64,000 nucleotides of DNA. Source: 21-14-0-10-47-8 sp966211795. GTDB lineage: Bacteria; Bdellovibrionota; Bdellovibrionia; Bdellovibrionales; Bdellovibrionaceae. The stretch is taken from assembly GCA_966211795.1 (NCBI GenBank), contig CBIHNW010000024.1, positions 1-64,000 on the forward strand, in the 5' to 3' direction. Position numbers and translations under genes: made by a program. The notes beneath the pieces are model-generated. The model was not told where the DNA came from. It saw nothing but the letters and a program-made list of their open reading frames with translations, and ran no database searches. Position 1 is the stretch's first letter. Each line of letters starts with the position of its first letter. Shown here one piece after another: positions 24,458-34,801 of the stretch.

Positions 24458-24489
24458 CGTCAGACTTGGACCGAGGTCTGACTCGGTCA
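24458..24489. promoter_or_regulatory. Overlapping, mutually exclusive small hairpins between divergent genes
   Basis: GTCAGAC (24458-24464) pairs with GTCTGAC (24475-24481). CCGAG (24470-24474) can pair instead with CTCGG (24481-24485), and CTGAC (24477-24481) with GTCAG (24485-24489). The three stems share bases, so only one can form at a time. The site is in the 157-base gap between the cyclic-nucleotide-binding gene and the exported protein gene. It could be an operator with dyad symmetry or an RNA switch. Confidence 0.35.
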
Positions 24490-24496
24490 GCTAATG

Positions 24497-24526
24497 ATTG
24501 TACTGAGCGAAGGTCCTGTTCTAGGA
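24497..24526 (+). promoter_or_regulatory. Possible promoter for the small exported protein gene
   Basis: TTGTAC (24497-24502) and TAGGAT (24521-24526) are 18 bases apart, which places an mRNA start about 28 bases before the ATG at 24561. The boxes are each imperfect, so this is tentative. Confidence 0.35.
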
Positions 24527-24560
24527 TGCTCGACGTCAAAAAAATATGAAGGAGAACCAA

Positions 24561-25016
24561 ATGAAAAAATTAATGACAACTTTGACAGTTCTGATGACAG
24601 CGGCGACTGCAGTGGCTGGCTGCCCAACTTACAACGTAACTTATGCCTGTAAGAACGACAGCATGGAGCAGGTGATGAATTTGAAAACGTCCGTGGTCAA
24701 TGGTCAGTACCAGTACTCTCTGGATGCAACGACCGTGATCGCTGATGGCGTGACTCGCCCAGTAGATTTTCAAGGCGGACTTTACAATATCAATGCTGTT
24801 TGCAGCGATGAAAAAGTCACCGTCAAAATCCAATTGCCTGGCGGCCAAGGCGACAACGAAGCTTGCGGCGCTCAAAAATGGGATCTGTATTACACTCTGA
24901 ATTTCCATCCAAATGGCATCAACTTCACCGAAAGCCACTCTTCAGCAACAGTTTGCGAAGACGGCAAATCGATTCCATCAGGTGACGACTCAACAATGGA
25001 ATGCGTCCTGCAGTAA
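24561..25016 (+). CDS. Small exported Cys-containing protein
   Basis: This 151-residue exported protein is one I cannot assign. The signal MKKLMTTLTVLMTAATAVAG is followed by Cys. VAGC fits a lipobox, so it may be a lipoprotein, but the many other Cys residues (YACKND, AVCSDE, EACGAQ, TVCEDG, MECVLQ) suggest disulfides in a secreted fold, and either is possible. The ATG at 24561 has AGGAG six to seven bases upstream; the ATG at 24546 lies before it and is less likely. The gene ends at a strong terminator shared with the next, convergent gene. The fold looks beta-rich. Confidence 0.7.
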   Translation: MKKLMTTLTVLMTAATAVAGCPTYNVTYACKNDSMEQVMNLKTSVVNGQYQYSLDATTVIADGVTRPVDFQGGLYNINAVCSDEKVTVKIQLPGGQGDNEACGAQKWDLYYTLNFHPNGINFTESHSSATVCEDGKSIPSGDDSTMECVLQ

Positions 25017-25040
25017 GCAATAGAAACAAAAGTTGAAATG

Positions 25041-25073
25041 AAAAAGCCCGCGATGAAAGCGGGCTTTTTTTTT
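25041..25073. terminator. Bidirectional rho-independent terminator
   Basis: AAAAAGCCCGC (25041-25051) pairs with GCGGGCTTTTT (25059-25069) across a seven-base loop, with a T-tract to 25073. The A-tract on the left makes it work on the minus strand too, ending the acidic-protein gene. The two genes converge here. Confidence 0.9.
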
Positions 25074-25103
25074 GAAGATTGCTCTGAATTTAGATGAGCT
25101 GCT

Positions 25104-26690
25104 TTAAGCGGCTTTGGCTTTTGAGCCTTTGATTTCTTTGGCAATTCCTTCGGCTAAAAGCTCCAGAGATTGCAGGCACGCCTTTGTGTCCGCTTTTTTA
25201 TCGCCAATCGCCAAAAGCATGCCGATGACGTGATCCTCGACCATGACGGGGGCCACGGTCATAAGTTCCGGAATTTGGGAATTGTTCCATTGATCGAAAA
25301 ATTTCTGATTCAGATCATTCGCAATCACGTAGCCGTGAAATGGTTTGTGAGTGCGATGCACAATGCGAAATGGACTTGGTTGCAAAAGGCTCACGCTACT
25401 CACGGCAGGCGTGCTGGGATTAAAATTCTGATCCCATTTCCAAGGTTTCACTTGGTCGCCTGACTTTAATAAAATCATCGCCTTTTGATAGTTCTCACCG
25501 ATGCTTGAAAATAATTTTTCAGTCCATGAATCTGTCTGTTCGGGCGAAGCCGAATTCAGAGCTTGAACCGAAATGCGGGTGACTTCGGATTTATCCGAGC
25601 CATCACCTTTCATCAGCACTTCTGACTTGCTCGGGGCGGCACGTTTGGTGGTGGCCAGGGCCGCGCCGTCCAGCGGAGTGAGGTCTTCTTGTTGCACGGC
25701 CGGTTTTGCAGGCGTGACCTTCACGGTCGCATCCGTCAAAGGTTGCAGTGAGACCAGCGGACTGCTGGTCGCTCCAGTCGCTCCAGTGGCTTCGATGTTC
25801 ACGCCCAAACTGAGATCCAAAAGTTCATTTCCTTCTTCTTCGAGATCGTGGATTTTCGAGTTTTCTTCGGCCGCGGGTTCCTCGTCGGAGGAAGCTTGCA
25901 GAGCCTCTTCAAGAGTTTGTTCTTTGATGGGTTCTTTCGTTTCGACCAGGACCTCGGTTTCGACCGGGTCTAAGACCGGAATTTCGGTCGGTGAGCTCGA
26001 GTCGATTTCGATGGTGAACGATTCGCCTTCAGGTGGCGCCAGGACGGCATCATCAACGGCGAGATCGGGAAGAACTGGAAATTCGATCGCCGCTTCTTCA
26101 GCTCCTTCAACCGAAAGATCCGGAAAGGCCATTTCGACTTCGACCGGTGTTTCCAAATTTGTATCCGCGGCGAAATCTGGCGAAAGTTCAATTTCATTTT
26201 CCTGCGACGTCACTTCCAGCATTGGTTCGCTGGCAGTCTCATTGACGGGGCCATCGATATGAGTCGCTTCGATTTCCAAAGCGAGACTCGGATCGGTTTC
26301 TGTTTTGACTTCGCCCGGCGGTGCATTCGAGAGATCCAAGGCGAATTCCGCAGGTGGTTCGGTGAAAAGAGGAACGGCCGGGACGGTCTGCAGATTTTCG
26401 GGTGATGAGAAATGCATCGAATCGCCGTGGCTGCTTGAACTTAAAACGGCTTCGCAATCTTCCCACAACCTTCGCAAAGCTTCGGGATCGCAAAGAATGA
26501 AGACGATTTTGTGGCTGCCTTGCGGAAAATTCGGTGGTGGCTGTAAGCAGCCCACGTAAAGAATATCGGCCCACTCGTAAATCGGAAGAATTTGGGCGTT
26601 CCAGTGAAAGAGCGCCCGCCACTTGGAAAAAAATCCCAAGTCAGGTGCATGCTTGTCGAAAAACTGCGAAGATAAAATTGGTAAACTCAT
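25104..26690 (-). CDS. Acidic multidomain protein with possible C-terminal GAF-like domain
   Basis: The 528-residue protein has three parts. Residues 1-80 form a small folded domain (FFDKHAPDLGFFSKWRALFH, then ILPIYEWADILYVGCL and FILCDPEALRRLWED) that faintly resembles the MshEN domain of secretion ATPases. Residues 80-370 are a long acidic linker rich in Glu, Pro, Ser, Val and Thr, with a short GATGAT repeat. The last 130 residues (WTEKLFSSIGENYQKAMILL to LELLAEGIAKEIKGSKAKAA) look like a GAF-type sensor. The role is unknown. The ATG at 26690 is preferred, because a GTG at 26717 sits in the loop of a hairpin. Confidence 0.65.
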   Translation of the reverse strand: MSLPILSSQFFDKHAPDLGFFSKWRALFHWNAQILPIYEWADILYVGCLQPPPNFPQGSHKIVFILCDPEALRRLWEDCEAVLSSSSHGDSMHFSSPENLQTVPAVPLFTEPPAEFALDLSNAPPGEVKTETDPSLALEIEATHIDGPVNETASEPMLEVTSQENEIELSPDFAADTNLETPVEVEMAFPDLSVEGAEEAAIEFPVLPDLAVDDAVLAPPEGESFTIEIDSSSPTEIPVLDPVETEVLVETKEPIKEQTLEEALQASSDEEPAAEENSKIHDLEEEGNELLDLSLGVNIEATGATGATSSPLVSLQPLTDATVKVTPAKPAVQQEDLTPLDGAALATTKRAAPSKSEVLMKGDGSDKSEVTRISVQALNSASPEQTDSWTEKLFSSIGENYQKAMILLKSGDQVKPWKWDQNFNPSTPAVSSVSLLQPSPFRIVHRTHKPFHGYVIANDLNQKFFDQWNNSQIPELMTVAPVMVEDHVIGMLLAIGDKKADTKACLQSLELLAEGIAKEIKGSKAKAA

Positions 26691-26709
26691 CGCTTCACTA
26701 ACATCCTTT

Positions 26710-26729
26710 GCCGACACACCTTTGTCGGC
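26710..26729. promoter_or_regulatory. Hairpin in the leader of the acidic multidomain gene
   Basis: GCCGACA (26710-26716) pairs perfectly with TGTCGGC (26723-26729) over a six-base loop. It lies 20 bases before the ATG of the minus-strand gene. It could affect translation or be an operator dyad in the divergent promoter region. Confidence 0.35.
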
Positions 26730-26873
26730 GAAACCCTTGAAAAACCTGAGGATTTCTCACTCTGAGATCGCTTGTGAGCCCCTCCTTTGGTCGAGTTTTA
26801 CCTTTGTCTTCTCTGTATTGTGTTTGGGCGCCTGCGCATTGCTTGAGGGGAGGGGTGATTTGTGCTATGAGCC

Positions 26874-28096
26874 ATGGACCAAATCAAAGGACCTAAGTCT
26901 GTGAAACTTGAGAAAAAAATCGGAAAAATATATCTCGATTTTAATGCCACCACGCCATTGGATGAAGAGCTGAAAAAAACTTTGCCAGAAATCTTGGAAA
27001 TCAGCGGGAATCCAAGTTCGATCCACTGGGCAGGGCAGGCGTCGAAAACCTTGATGCGCGAATCTCGAAATGCCCTGGCGGAAGCTTTGGCTGTCTCACC
27101 TTTGGAATTGATATTCACGAGCGGTGGCAGTGAGGGCAACAACACGGTTTTGCAAAGCACATTTGAAAAATCCCGCGGCAGCACACGCAACGAATTCATC
27201 ACGACCGGAATCGAGCATCCCAGCATTTTAAAAACTTTGGCCCATTTGAAAAGCCAAGGCGCCGTGGTCCACACGATTGCCGTTGGAAAAAATGGCGAGC
27301 TCGACTGGGAACATTTTGCGAAAGTTTTAAGCGAGCGCACGGCTCTGGTGAGCATGATGCTTGCGAATAACGAAACGGGACTGATTTTGCCGATTCAAAA
27401 AATCGCGTCCATGGCTCATGCCGTGGGTGCAAAGATGCACACCGACGCCGTTCAGGCACTGGGAAAAATTCAGGTGAATCTGTCAGAGCTCGGCGTGGAT
27501 TTCGCAAGCTTCTCGTCGCATAAATTCTATGCGCTCAAAGGGAGCGGAGTTCTGTATTCAAAAAAAGGAAATGACCTCAGACCCTTGATCTTCGGCGGCG
27601 GACAAGAGCGCCATCGTCGTGGCGGCACCGAAAATCTTCTTGGCATTTGGGCTTTGGGATTTATGGCGCGAAAGCTTGCCGAAATTCCCGCTCGCCAGGA
27701 AAAAGTTCGCGCCCTTCGCGATCACATGGAGAAAGAAATTTTGAATTTGATTCCAAACGCTCGGGTCACTCAGGCCGCGGCCAATCGCTTACCGAATACA
27801 TCATCTTTGGTTTTGGACGGAGTGGACGGTGAAACTTTGTTGATGTCTTTGGACGTCAAAGGATTTGCCGTGAGCACGGGGGCCGCATGCAGTGCCGGCA
27901 GTCCGGAACCAAGTCCGGGCCTTTTGGCCATGGGGCTCACGCGAGACGAAGCGCAGAGCTCTTTGCGCGTTTCCATGGGTTGGCCGACGACCCTGGATGA
28001 TGTTCAGTCCTTCATTTCGACTTTGCACCAAGTGATTTTGCGGCTTCGAAGCCTGCAAACGAAGCACAACGAACCTTTGGTTCAGGAGGCCGTGGT

Positions 28097-28100
<4 letters not shown>
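26874..28100 (+). CDS. Cysteine desulfurase (IscS/NifS family)
   Basis: This PLP enzyme takes sulfur from cysteine to give a persulfide. The 408-residue protein has YLDFNATTPLDEELK at the start, FTSGGSEGNN, the PLP Lys in SSHKFYALKGSGVLY, and the catalytic Cys loop STGAACSAGSPEPSPGLLAM. Placed directly before mnmA (ATGA overlap), its likely acceptor is tRNA thiolation. No iscU or iscR is next to it. ATG at 26874 is used; a GTG at 26901 preceded by AAGGA is an alternative that would remove nine residues. Confidence 0.93.
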
Positions 28101-29187
<1,087 letters not shown>

Positions 29188-29191
<4 letters not shown>

Positions 29192-30483
29192 ATTTTCAAG
29201 TTCATACTTTTGGCTGCAAGGTCAATACTTACGACTCGGGTTTGATTCAGAAAAACATGAATCAGTCGCGCTTGGATCTCAAACCTGGCGTCAAGATTCA
29301 CGTGCTGAACACCTGTGCCGTGACGGCCGAAGCGACCAAAGAAGCCGTGCGCACCATTCGCCGAATCAAAGCCAAGGAGCCTTTCGCCACAGTTGTGGTG
29401 ACTGGCTGTGCGGCGCAGGTCGATACCGGATCTTTCGAGAATCTGCCGGGGGCTGATCTGGTCGTGGCCAATTCGCACAAAGGATTGCTGCCGCAAATTC
29501 TGGATCAGTACTTTAAAGGCGAAGTGCAGAATAAAGTTTTTAAATCCAATATCTTTCGCAAGGAAGATCTGGAAATGGGTGGTGGCGAAGAGCTTTCCCA
29601 CACCCGATCTTTTTTGAAAATCCAAGATGGCTGCAACAGCTTTTGCACTTACTGCATCATTCCCTATGCTCGCGGCAAAAGTCGCAGCATTCCGGTGCAA
29701 GAGTTGGTGAAGCGAATTCAGGATTTGACCGCGCAGGGCGTGAACGAAGTCGTGCTGACGGGTGTCCACATTGGTGATTATGAAGATCAGGGTCAGGGGC
29801 TCGAAGCCTTGGTTGAAAAGCTGCTCGGGCAAACGACCATGCCGCGCTTTCGTCTGTCGTCGCTTGAGCCCGTTGAGCTGACGGATCGCCTGATCGCGCT
29901 TTACCAAAATCCCCGCATGTGTCCGCATTTTCACATGAGCATTCAATCGGCGGAAACGACCACTCTGCATCACATGAAGCGCAAGTACACGCGCGAGCAG
30001 GTGCAAGAGGCGCTTACTAAAATTCAAACGCACGTGCCGGGGGCTTTTGTCGGCATGGACGTGATCACCGGTTTTCCGACCGAGACCGAAGCACAATTCG
30101 AAGAGACTTACCAAACTTTGGCCGAGCTTCCGTGGACCAAAATTCATGTCTTTCCTTATAGCGAACGCACCGGCACCCGGGCGGCGGTGATGACCGAGAC
30201 CGTGCGCTGGGAAGAGCGCGTGAAGCGAGCGCAGAAACTGCGTGAGCTTTCGCTGCATCGGTTTCAGAGCGAAGCGCTTCGCCAGAAAGATCAGATCAAG
30301 TCGACCTTGGTTCTAAAAAAAGAAAGCCGCGGCGGAGCGAAGGGGCTTTCTCGGGATTATTGGCCGATCAAATTCACCAATTCATTTGAGACGACGGCGG
30401 CCGAAGTGCAGGTGCGCATCACCGGCTACGAACATGATTCAAAAAACATGGAAGGTGTTCTTTTGGGAGAGGTTTTGGTTTGA
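29188..30483 (+). CDS. mtaB: tRNA methylthiotransferase MtaB (radical SAM)
   Basis: MtaB converts t6A37 to ms2t6A in ANN-decoding tRNAs. The 431-residue protein has the N-terminal UPF0004 domain with cysteines in TFGCKVNTYDS, LNTCAVTAEA and VTGCAAQ (three ligands of the second FeS cluster). The radical SAM CxxxCxxC is in QDGCNSFCTYCIIPYARG. The start MNFQVHTFGCKVN is right for the MtaB branch rather than MiaB. The ATG at 29188 overlaps the mnmA stop; an earlier ATG at 29176 would extend it four residues. The TRAM-like C-terminus is present. Confidence 0.93.
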
Positions 30484-31190
30484 TGAGCGCTGATTTTTCG
30501 AATTATCAATTTAAAAACTCCTCTTTGCTGGAAACGGCGCTGACGCATAAATCCTTCGTGCATGAAAACGGCAAACGTCATCTGCCGCACAATGAAAAAC
30601 TGGAATTCTTAGGCGATGCAGTTTTGGACCTTTTGCTGTCAGAATTCTTGATGGAAAAGTTCCCTACCGATGACGAAGGAAATCTGTCGAAAAAAAGGGC
30701 GAGCCTGGTCAATGAATCGGTTCTGGCACGAATCGCGCTGCAGCTGCAGCTGTCCGAACGAATTTTGCTGGGAAAAGGCGAGATCCTGTCGCAGGGAAAT
30801 CGTAAGCCTCGATTGCTCGCTTCGGTCTACGAAGCGCTTTTGGGTGCGGTCTTTTTAGATGGCGGTTATGAAGAAGTCCGAAAGCTGGCGCGCGAGAATT
30901 TTGCGCAGGTGATAACGGAAATGAACCCGACGCAGGATTTTGAACACGATTATAAAACAAGATTGCAGGAAATGGCTCAGGCGGATTTGAAAACCGGGCC
31001 CAGTTACGAAGTCACCAACGAGGAGGGACCCTCTCACAGTCCCCAGTTTCAAGTGTCTTTGTCGTTACTGGGAAAAGTGGTCAGTCAAGGTTTGGGGAAA
31101 AGTAAAAAACATGCCGAGCAAGAGGCGGCCAAAACCGCGATTGAAAACTGGTCGCAGACCATCGCCGAGCTGGGACTTGGCAGGAAGTAG
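30483..31190 (+). CDS. rnc: Ribonuclease III
   Basis: RNase III cuts double-stranded RNA in rRNA and mRNA processing. The 235-residue protein has the catalytic signature HNEKLEFLGDAVLDLLLSEF with the metal-binding Glu and Asp, a second acidic cluster in LLASVYEALLGAVFLDGGYE, and a C-terminal dsRNA-binding domain (KTRLQEMAQADLKTGPSYEV to KKHAEQEAAKTAIENW). The ATG at 30483 overlaps the mtaB stop by one base. era follows after three bases, as in many bacteria. Confidence 0.96.
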   Translation: MSADFSNYQFKNSSLLETALTHKSFVHENGKRHLPHNEKLEFLGDAVLDLLLSEFLMEKFPTDDEGNLSKKRASLVNESVLARIALQLQLSERILLGKGEILSQGNRKPRLLASVYEALLGAVFLDGGYEEVRKLARENFAQVITEMNPTQDFEHDYKTRLQEMAQADLKTGPSYEVTNEEGPSHSPQFQVSLSLLGKVVSQGLGKSKKHAEQEAAKTAIENWSQTIAELGLGRK

Positions 31191-31193
31191 TAT

Positions 31194-32102
31194 ATGTATC
31201 GAAGTGGATTTGTTGGCCTGATCGGTCAACCCAATGCTGGAAAATCGTCTTTGATGAACCTGATGGTTCAGGAAAAAGTTTCGATCGTGACGCCAAAACC
31301 GCAGACGACGCGTCGTCGGGTTTTGGGAATCGTCTCGGATGCTCAAGGTCAGGCGGTGTTTGTGGATGCTCCCGGGGTTTTGAATGCCTCAAAGGGATTA
31401 AATGCATTCCTCACGCAAGAAGCTGAAGATGTGATCGAGCAAAGTGATCTTCTGATCGCCGTGATCGCGACCGACACGGAATCAAAAGAACAAGCGCAGA
31501 CCATCGTGGATATGGTGAATAACTCGAAGAAACCTTGGTTCGCCGTGATCACCAAGGTGGACATGATCGAATTTCAAAGACGGGTCGAAGCCTTAAAGGA
31601 AATGTGCGCGAAACATAAAAATTGTTTGGGAGTGGTGGAAAGCTCGAGCACCTGGACGAAGAATGATGCGAAAGCGGTGCGCGAAGAGATCTTGCGCCTT
31701 TGCTTTACGAGACTGCCAGAGTCTCCGAAGCCTTTGTATGACATCGAGCTATTCACGCCTCATAACGTGAAAGACTTGGTTGCCGAAATCGTGCGCGAGC
31801 AGTGCTTCGAGGTTTTGCACCACGAGATTCCGTATAACATCGCCGTTCGCATTCAGAAATTTGACGAGAGCGATCCGAAGATGCCTCGCATTCACGCCGA
31901 GATTCTCGTTTCCAAAGAAAGCCACAAGCCGATCCTGATCGGTAAGGGTGGTGTCACCATCAAGGAAATCGGGACCTTGGCTCGAAAGAGCATCGAAAAA
32001 ATGATGGATCAAAAAGTCTTTTTAGGTCTCGAAGTGACGGTTCGAGAAAATTGGTTCGAAAACAAAATGATCATGAAGGAGCTCGGTTATGTCGTGGAAT
32101 GA
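31194..32102 (+). CDS. era: GTPase Era
   Basis: Era is a GTPase that binds the 3' end of 16S rRNA in 30S assembly. The 302-residue protein has G1 in GLIGQPNAGKSSLMN, G2 in PQTTRRRVLG, G3 in VDAPGV, G4 in ITKVDM, and the C-terminal KH domain with LIGKGGVTIKEIG. AGGAAG lies before the ATG at 31194. The 3' end overlaps der by 14 bases. Confidence 0.96.
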   Translation: MYRSGFVGLIGQPNAGKSSLMNLMVQEKVSIVTPKPQTTRRRVLGIVSDAQGQAVFVDAPGVLNASKGLNAFLTQEAEDVIEQSDLLIAVIATDTESKEQAQTIVDMVNNSKKPWFAVITKVDMIEFQRRVEALKEMCAKHKNCLGVVESSSTWTKNDAKAVREEILRLCFTRLPESPKPLYDIELFTPHNVKDLVAEIVREQCFEVLHHEIPYNIAVRIQKFDESDPKMPRIHAEILVSKESHKPILIGKGGVTIKEIGTLARKSIEKMMDQKVFLGLEVTVRENWFENKMIMKELGYVVE

Positions 32103-33438
32103 AACTTCAACCCTGACGACTTTACCGAAGGTGGCCATCATTGGTCGACCGAACGTCGGTAAGTCCACACTTTTTAATATTATGACCAATTCGCGCAAAT
32201 CGGTGGTGAAAAACCAACCGGGCGTCACCCGCGATATCATCGTCGAGCCCTGCGAGATTTGGGGAAAGAATTTTGACTTGATCGACACCGGCGGGATCAC
32301 CGAAGCGCACGACACATTTTCGCAATTGATTCGCGAGCAGGTGACGGATTTCTTAAGTGCGGTCGATTTCTTGTTGGTGGTGATGGATGGTCGTTCGGGA
32401 TTGATCCCCGAAGACCGTGAGATTTTAAAGATCGCCCAGATGACCGGGAAGCCCTTTTTATTGATCGTCAACAAGGTCGACCGTCAGCACGAAGCGGATC
32501 TCAAGAAAGCTGAATTTTACGAATTTGGCGTCGATGTTTTGGCTGCCAGTTTCGAGCAGCGACGTGGCATGGGTGAAATCATGGAATGGGTGCATAAGAC
32601 CTTGCCGGAAGACACGGCCCAGGTGAAAGAGGGCGTGACCATCGCCATCGTCGGTAAGCCCAATGTCGGTAAAAGCTCGATGGTGAATGCGCTCTTAGGA
32701 GAGAAACGCATGATCGTCTCTGATATTGCAGGCACGACGATTGATTCGGTGGACACTCCTTTTATGTACAACGGAACCAAGTACATTTTGATCGATACGG
32801 CGGGCTTGAGAAAGAGCGCGAAGCGAGAAGATGGTCTGGAAATCATTTCGGCTTTCAAATCGCAAGAAAGCATTCGCAAGGCCGACATCGTGCTGTTGAT
32901 GGTGGATAGCACCGAAGGCCCGACCGATCAGGATGCGCGCATCATGCAGTCGATCTTAGAAGATCACAAGGGCGTCATCGTGGTCGCGAATAAATCCGAC
33001 ATCGGCAAAGTCGAGATTCCGGAATTTCGAAAGACTTTTAAAGATCAAGTCGAGCGCACATTTCACTTTTTCAACGATGTGCCGGTGGTCTTCACTTCGG
33101 CGAAAACGGGACATGGGCTTGATGACATGTTACAAAAGCTCGAGTGGGTGGCCGGAAAGCTCAGCACGAAAATCACCACTTCGGCCCTGAATAACTTTTT
33201 CTTCGAGGTCATTCGCAAGGCGCCGGCTCCGGTTTACGGCGTCAAGAACGTGAAGTTTTATTATCTGACACAGACCAATCAACAGCCGCCGGCGTTTATC
33301 GCGTTTGCGAATCATCCGGACGGCGTTGATAATTCGTACCGACGATTTTTGATCAAAAACCTAAAGGACGAATTTGATTTGGCCGGAATTCCGCTTCGGA
33401 TTTTCGTGATGAAATCTCGGGAAAATCAAAATGGCTAA
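32089..33438 (+). CDS. der: GTPase Der (EngA), double G domain
   Basis: Der is a tandem-GTPase for 50S subunit maturation. The 449-residue protein has the first G1 IIGRPNVGKSTLFN and G3 DTGGI, the second G1 IVGKPNVGKSSMVN with DTAGLRK, and the KH-like C-terminal domain (PVYGVKNVKFYYLTQTNQQP). It starts inside the end of era, and its own end overlaps the symporter gene by eight bases, so all three are one operon. Confidence 0.97.
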   Translation: MSWNETSTLTTLPKVAIIGRPNVGKSTLFNIMTNSRKSVVKNQPGVTRDIIVEPCEIWGKNFDLIDTGGITEAHDTFSQLIREQVTDFLSAVDFLLVVMDGRSGLIPEDREILKIAQMTGKPFLLIVNKVDRQHEADLKKAEFYEFGVDVLAASFEQRRGMGEIMEWVHKTLPEDTAQVKEGVTIAIVGKPNVGKSSMVNALLGEKRMIVSDIAGTTIDSVDTPFMYNGTKYILIDTAGLRKSAKREDGLEIISAFKSQESIRKADIVLLMVDSTEGPTDQDARIMQSILEDHKGVIVVANKSDIGKVEIPEFRKTFKDQVERTFHFFNDVPVVFTSAKTGHGLDDMLQKLEWVAGKLSTKITTSALNNFFFEVIRKAPAPVYGVKNVKFYYLTQTNQQPPAFIAFANHPDGVDNSYRRFLIKNLKDEFDLAGIPLRIFVMKSRENQNG

Positions 33439-34801
33439 ACGTGGGTCCTGGCGCACAAGATTTGGTTTTTACCTGGCCGCGATCGGCTCGGCTTGTGGGC
33501 TCGGGAACCTGTGGCGATTTCCCTACATCGTCGGTGAGAACGGCGGTGGGGCTTTCGTCCTTTTGTACGTGATGTTCGCGTTGATGATTGGACTTCCGCT
33601 CTTGATCGGCGAGCTGATGCTGGGGAAGTCCACTCATAAATCCATCCTGGCGGCGACCGCTTCGCTTTCTGGCAAACACAATCGCAAATTCATCTGGATC
33701 GGGCGCTTGTCAGTTTTGGCAAGCCTGGTGGTGCTTTCGTATTACGCCGTGATCAGCGGTTGGGTGCTTCACTTTTCCACGCAGTTTTTGGTGGGACTTT
33801 TAAAGCCCGAAATTCTGACGGAAAAAGGAAGGCTTGAGCATCTTCTTTCAAACGGATGGCTGCAGATGGGGCTTGCTAGCGTGCACTTGCTCTTGGCGGT
33901 GGTCGTCGTGTTGAAGGGTGTGCAAGAGGGCTTGGAGAAATGGATTGGCGCGATGATGCCAATCTTTTCGGTGCTCTTGATTTCATTGGTGATCAAATCT
34001 TTATCGCTGGATTCGGCGGTGCAGGCGCTGCGCTTTCTGCTGTACCCAGATTTTTCCAAGCTCCAACTGAGCTCGCCGCTGCACGCGATCGGGCACGTTT
34101 GTTTCACGCTCAGCGTGGGGTTTGGCACGATGGTGACCTTTGGCAGTTACCTGCGGGATCACGATCACATTCCGACCGCTGGCTTTCGCGTGGCGGTCGT
34201 CGATACGGCCCTTTCGTTGTTCGCAGGGCTCTTGCTATTTCCGATCGTCTTGCAGGCATCGAATATTCCGCTGACGGATCCGGGCCTTTTGTTCGAGGCT
34301 TTGCCAAGATTTCTGCTGCAGATGCCGGGTGGGGTGCTGTTCGGATTTGCGTTCTTCGTTTGTCTTTATCTTGCCGCTTTGGGGGCGAGCATTGGATTGC
34401 TTGAGGTGATCGTTTCCAATGTGGTGGATCGCACCCGCATTCCGCGGACGGCGGCGACTTGGTTGAGCGCTTTGGTTGTCTTGTTGATTGGAACTTTGCC
34501 GGCGCTGTCGTCGTCGGCATTCAAGTCTTTAAAGTTTGGTGGGCGCTCTTTGCTCGAGCTACTGGATGGATTTTTGATCAACGTCTTTTTGCCCATCATC
34601 GCATTGGGGATTGCTTGGGCCATCCGCAAGGGCTTAAAAAAATCAGAGCAGGAAAAGATTTTCGTCGATCCCGATAAATTTGAAAGTGTCGTTCTTTACC
34701 CGCACTGGGAAATGGTCATGAAATGGGTGATCCCGCTCACGATCGGCTTTGCTTTTTTCCTGCAGATTCTAAGCTTTTTGAGAAATCTCAGATTTTTTTA
34801 A
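33431..34801 (+). CDS. Neurotransmitter:sodium symporter family transporter
   Basis: This 456-residue NSS (LeuT-fold) protein imports an amino acid or amine with Na+. The TM1 sodium-site region is clear: FYLAAIGSACGLGNLWRFPY, then IVGENGGGAFVLLY. About 11-12 TM helices follow to the C-terminus, which ends in a hydrophobic helix. The length is close to short bacterial members such as MhsT. The substrate cannot be told from sequence. It overlaps der by eight bases, and its stop overlaps the convergent barrel gene by four. Confidence 0.88.
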   Translation: MAKRGSWRTRFGFYLAAIGSACGLGNLWRFPYIVGENGGGAFVLLYVMFALMIGLPLLIGELMLGKSTHKSILAATASLSGKHNRKFIWIGRLSVLASLVVLSYYAVISGWVLHFSTQFLVGLLKPEILTEKGRLEHLLSNGWLQMGLASVHLLLAVVVVLKGVQEGLEKWIGAMMPIFSVLLISLVIKSLSLDSAVQALRFLLYPDFSKLQLSSPLHAIGHVCFTLSVGFGTMVTFGSYLRDHDHIPTAGFRVAVVDTALSLFAGLLLFPIVLQASNIPLTDPGLLFEALPRFLLQMPGGVLFGFAFFVCLYLAALGASIGLLEVIVSNVVDRTRIPRTAATWLSALVVLLIGTLPALSSSAFKSLKFGGRSLLELLDGFLINVFLPIIALGIAWAIRKGLKKSEQEKIFVDPDKFESVVLYPHWEMVMKWVIPLTIGFAFFLQILSFLRNLRFF

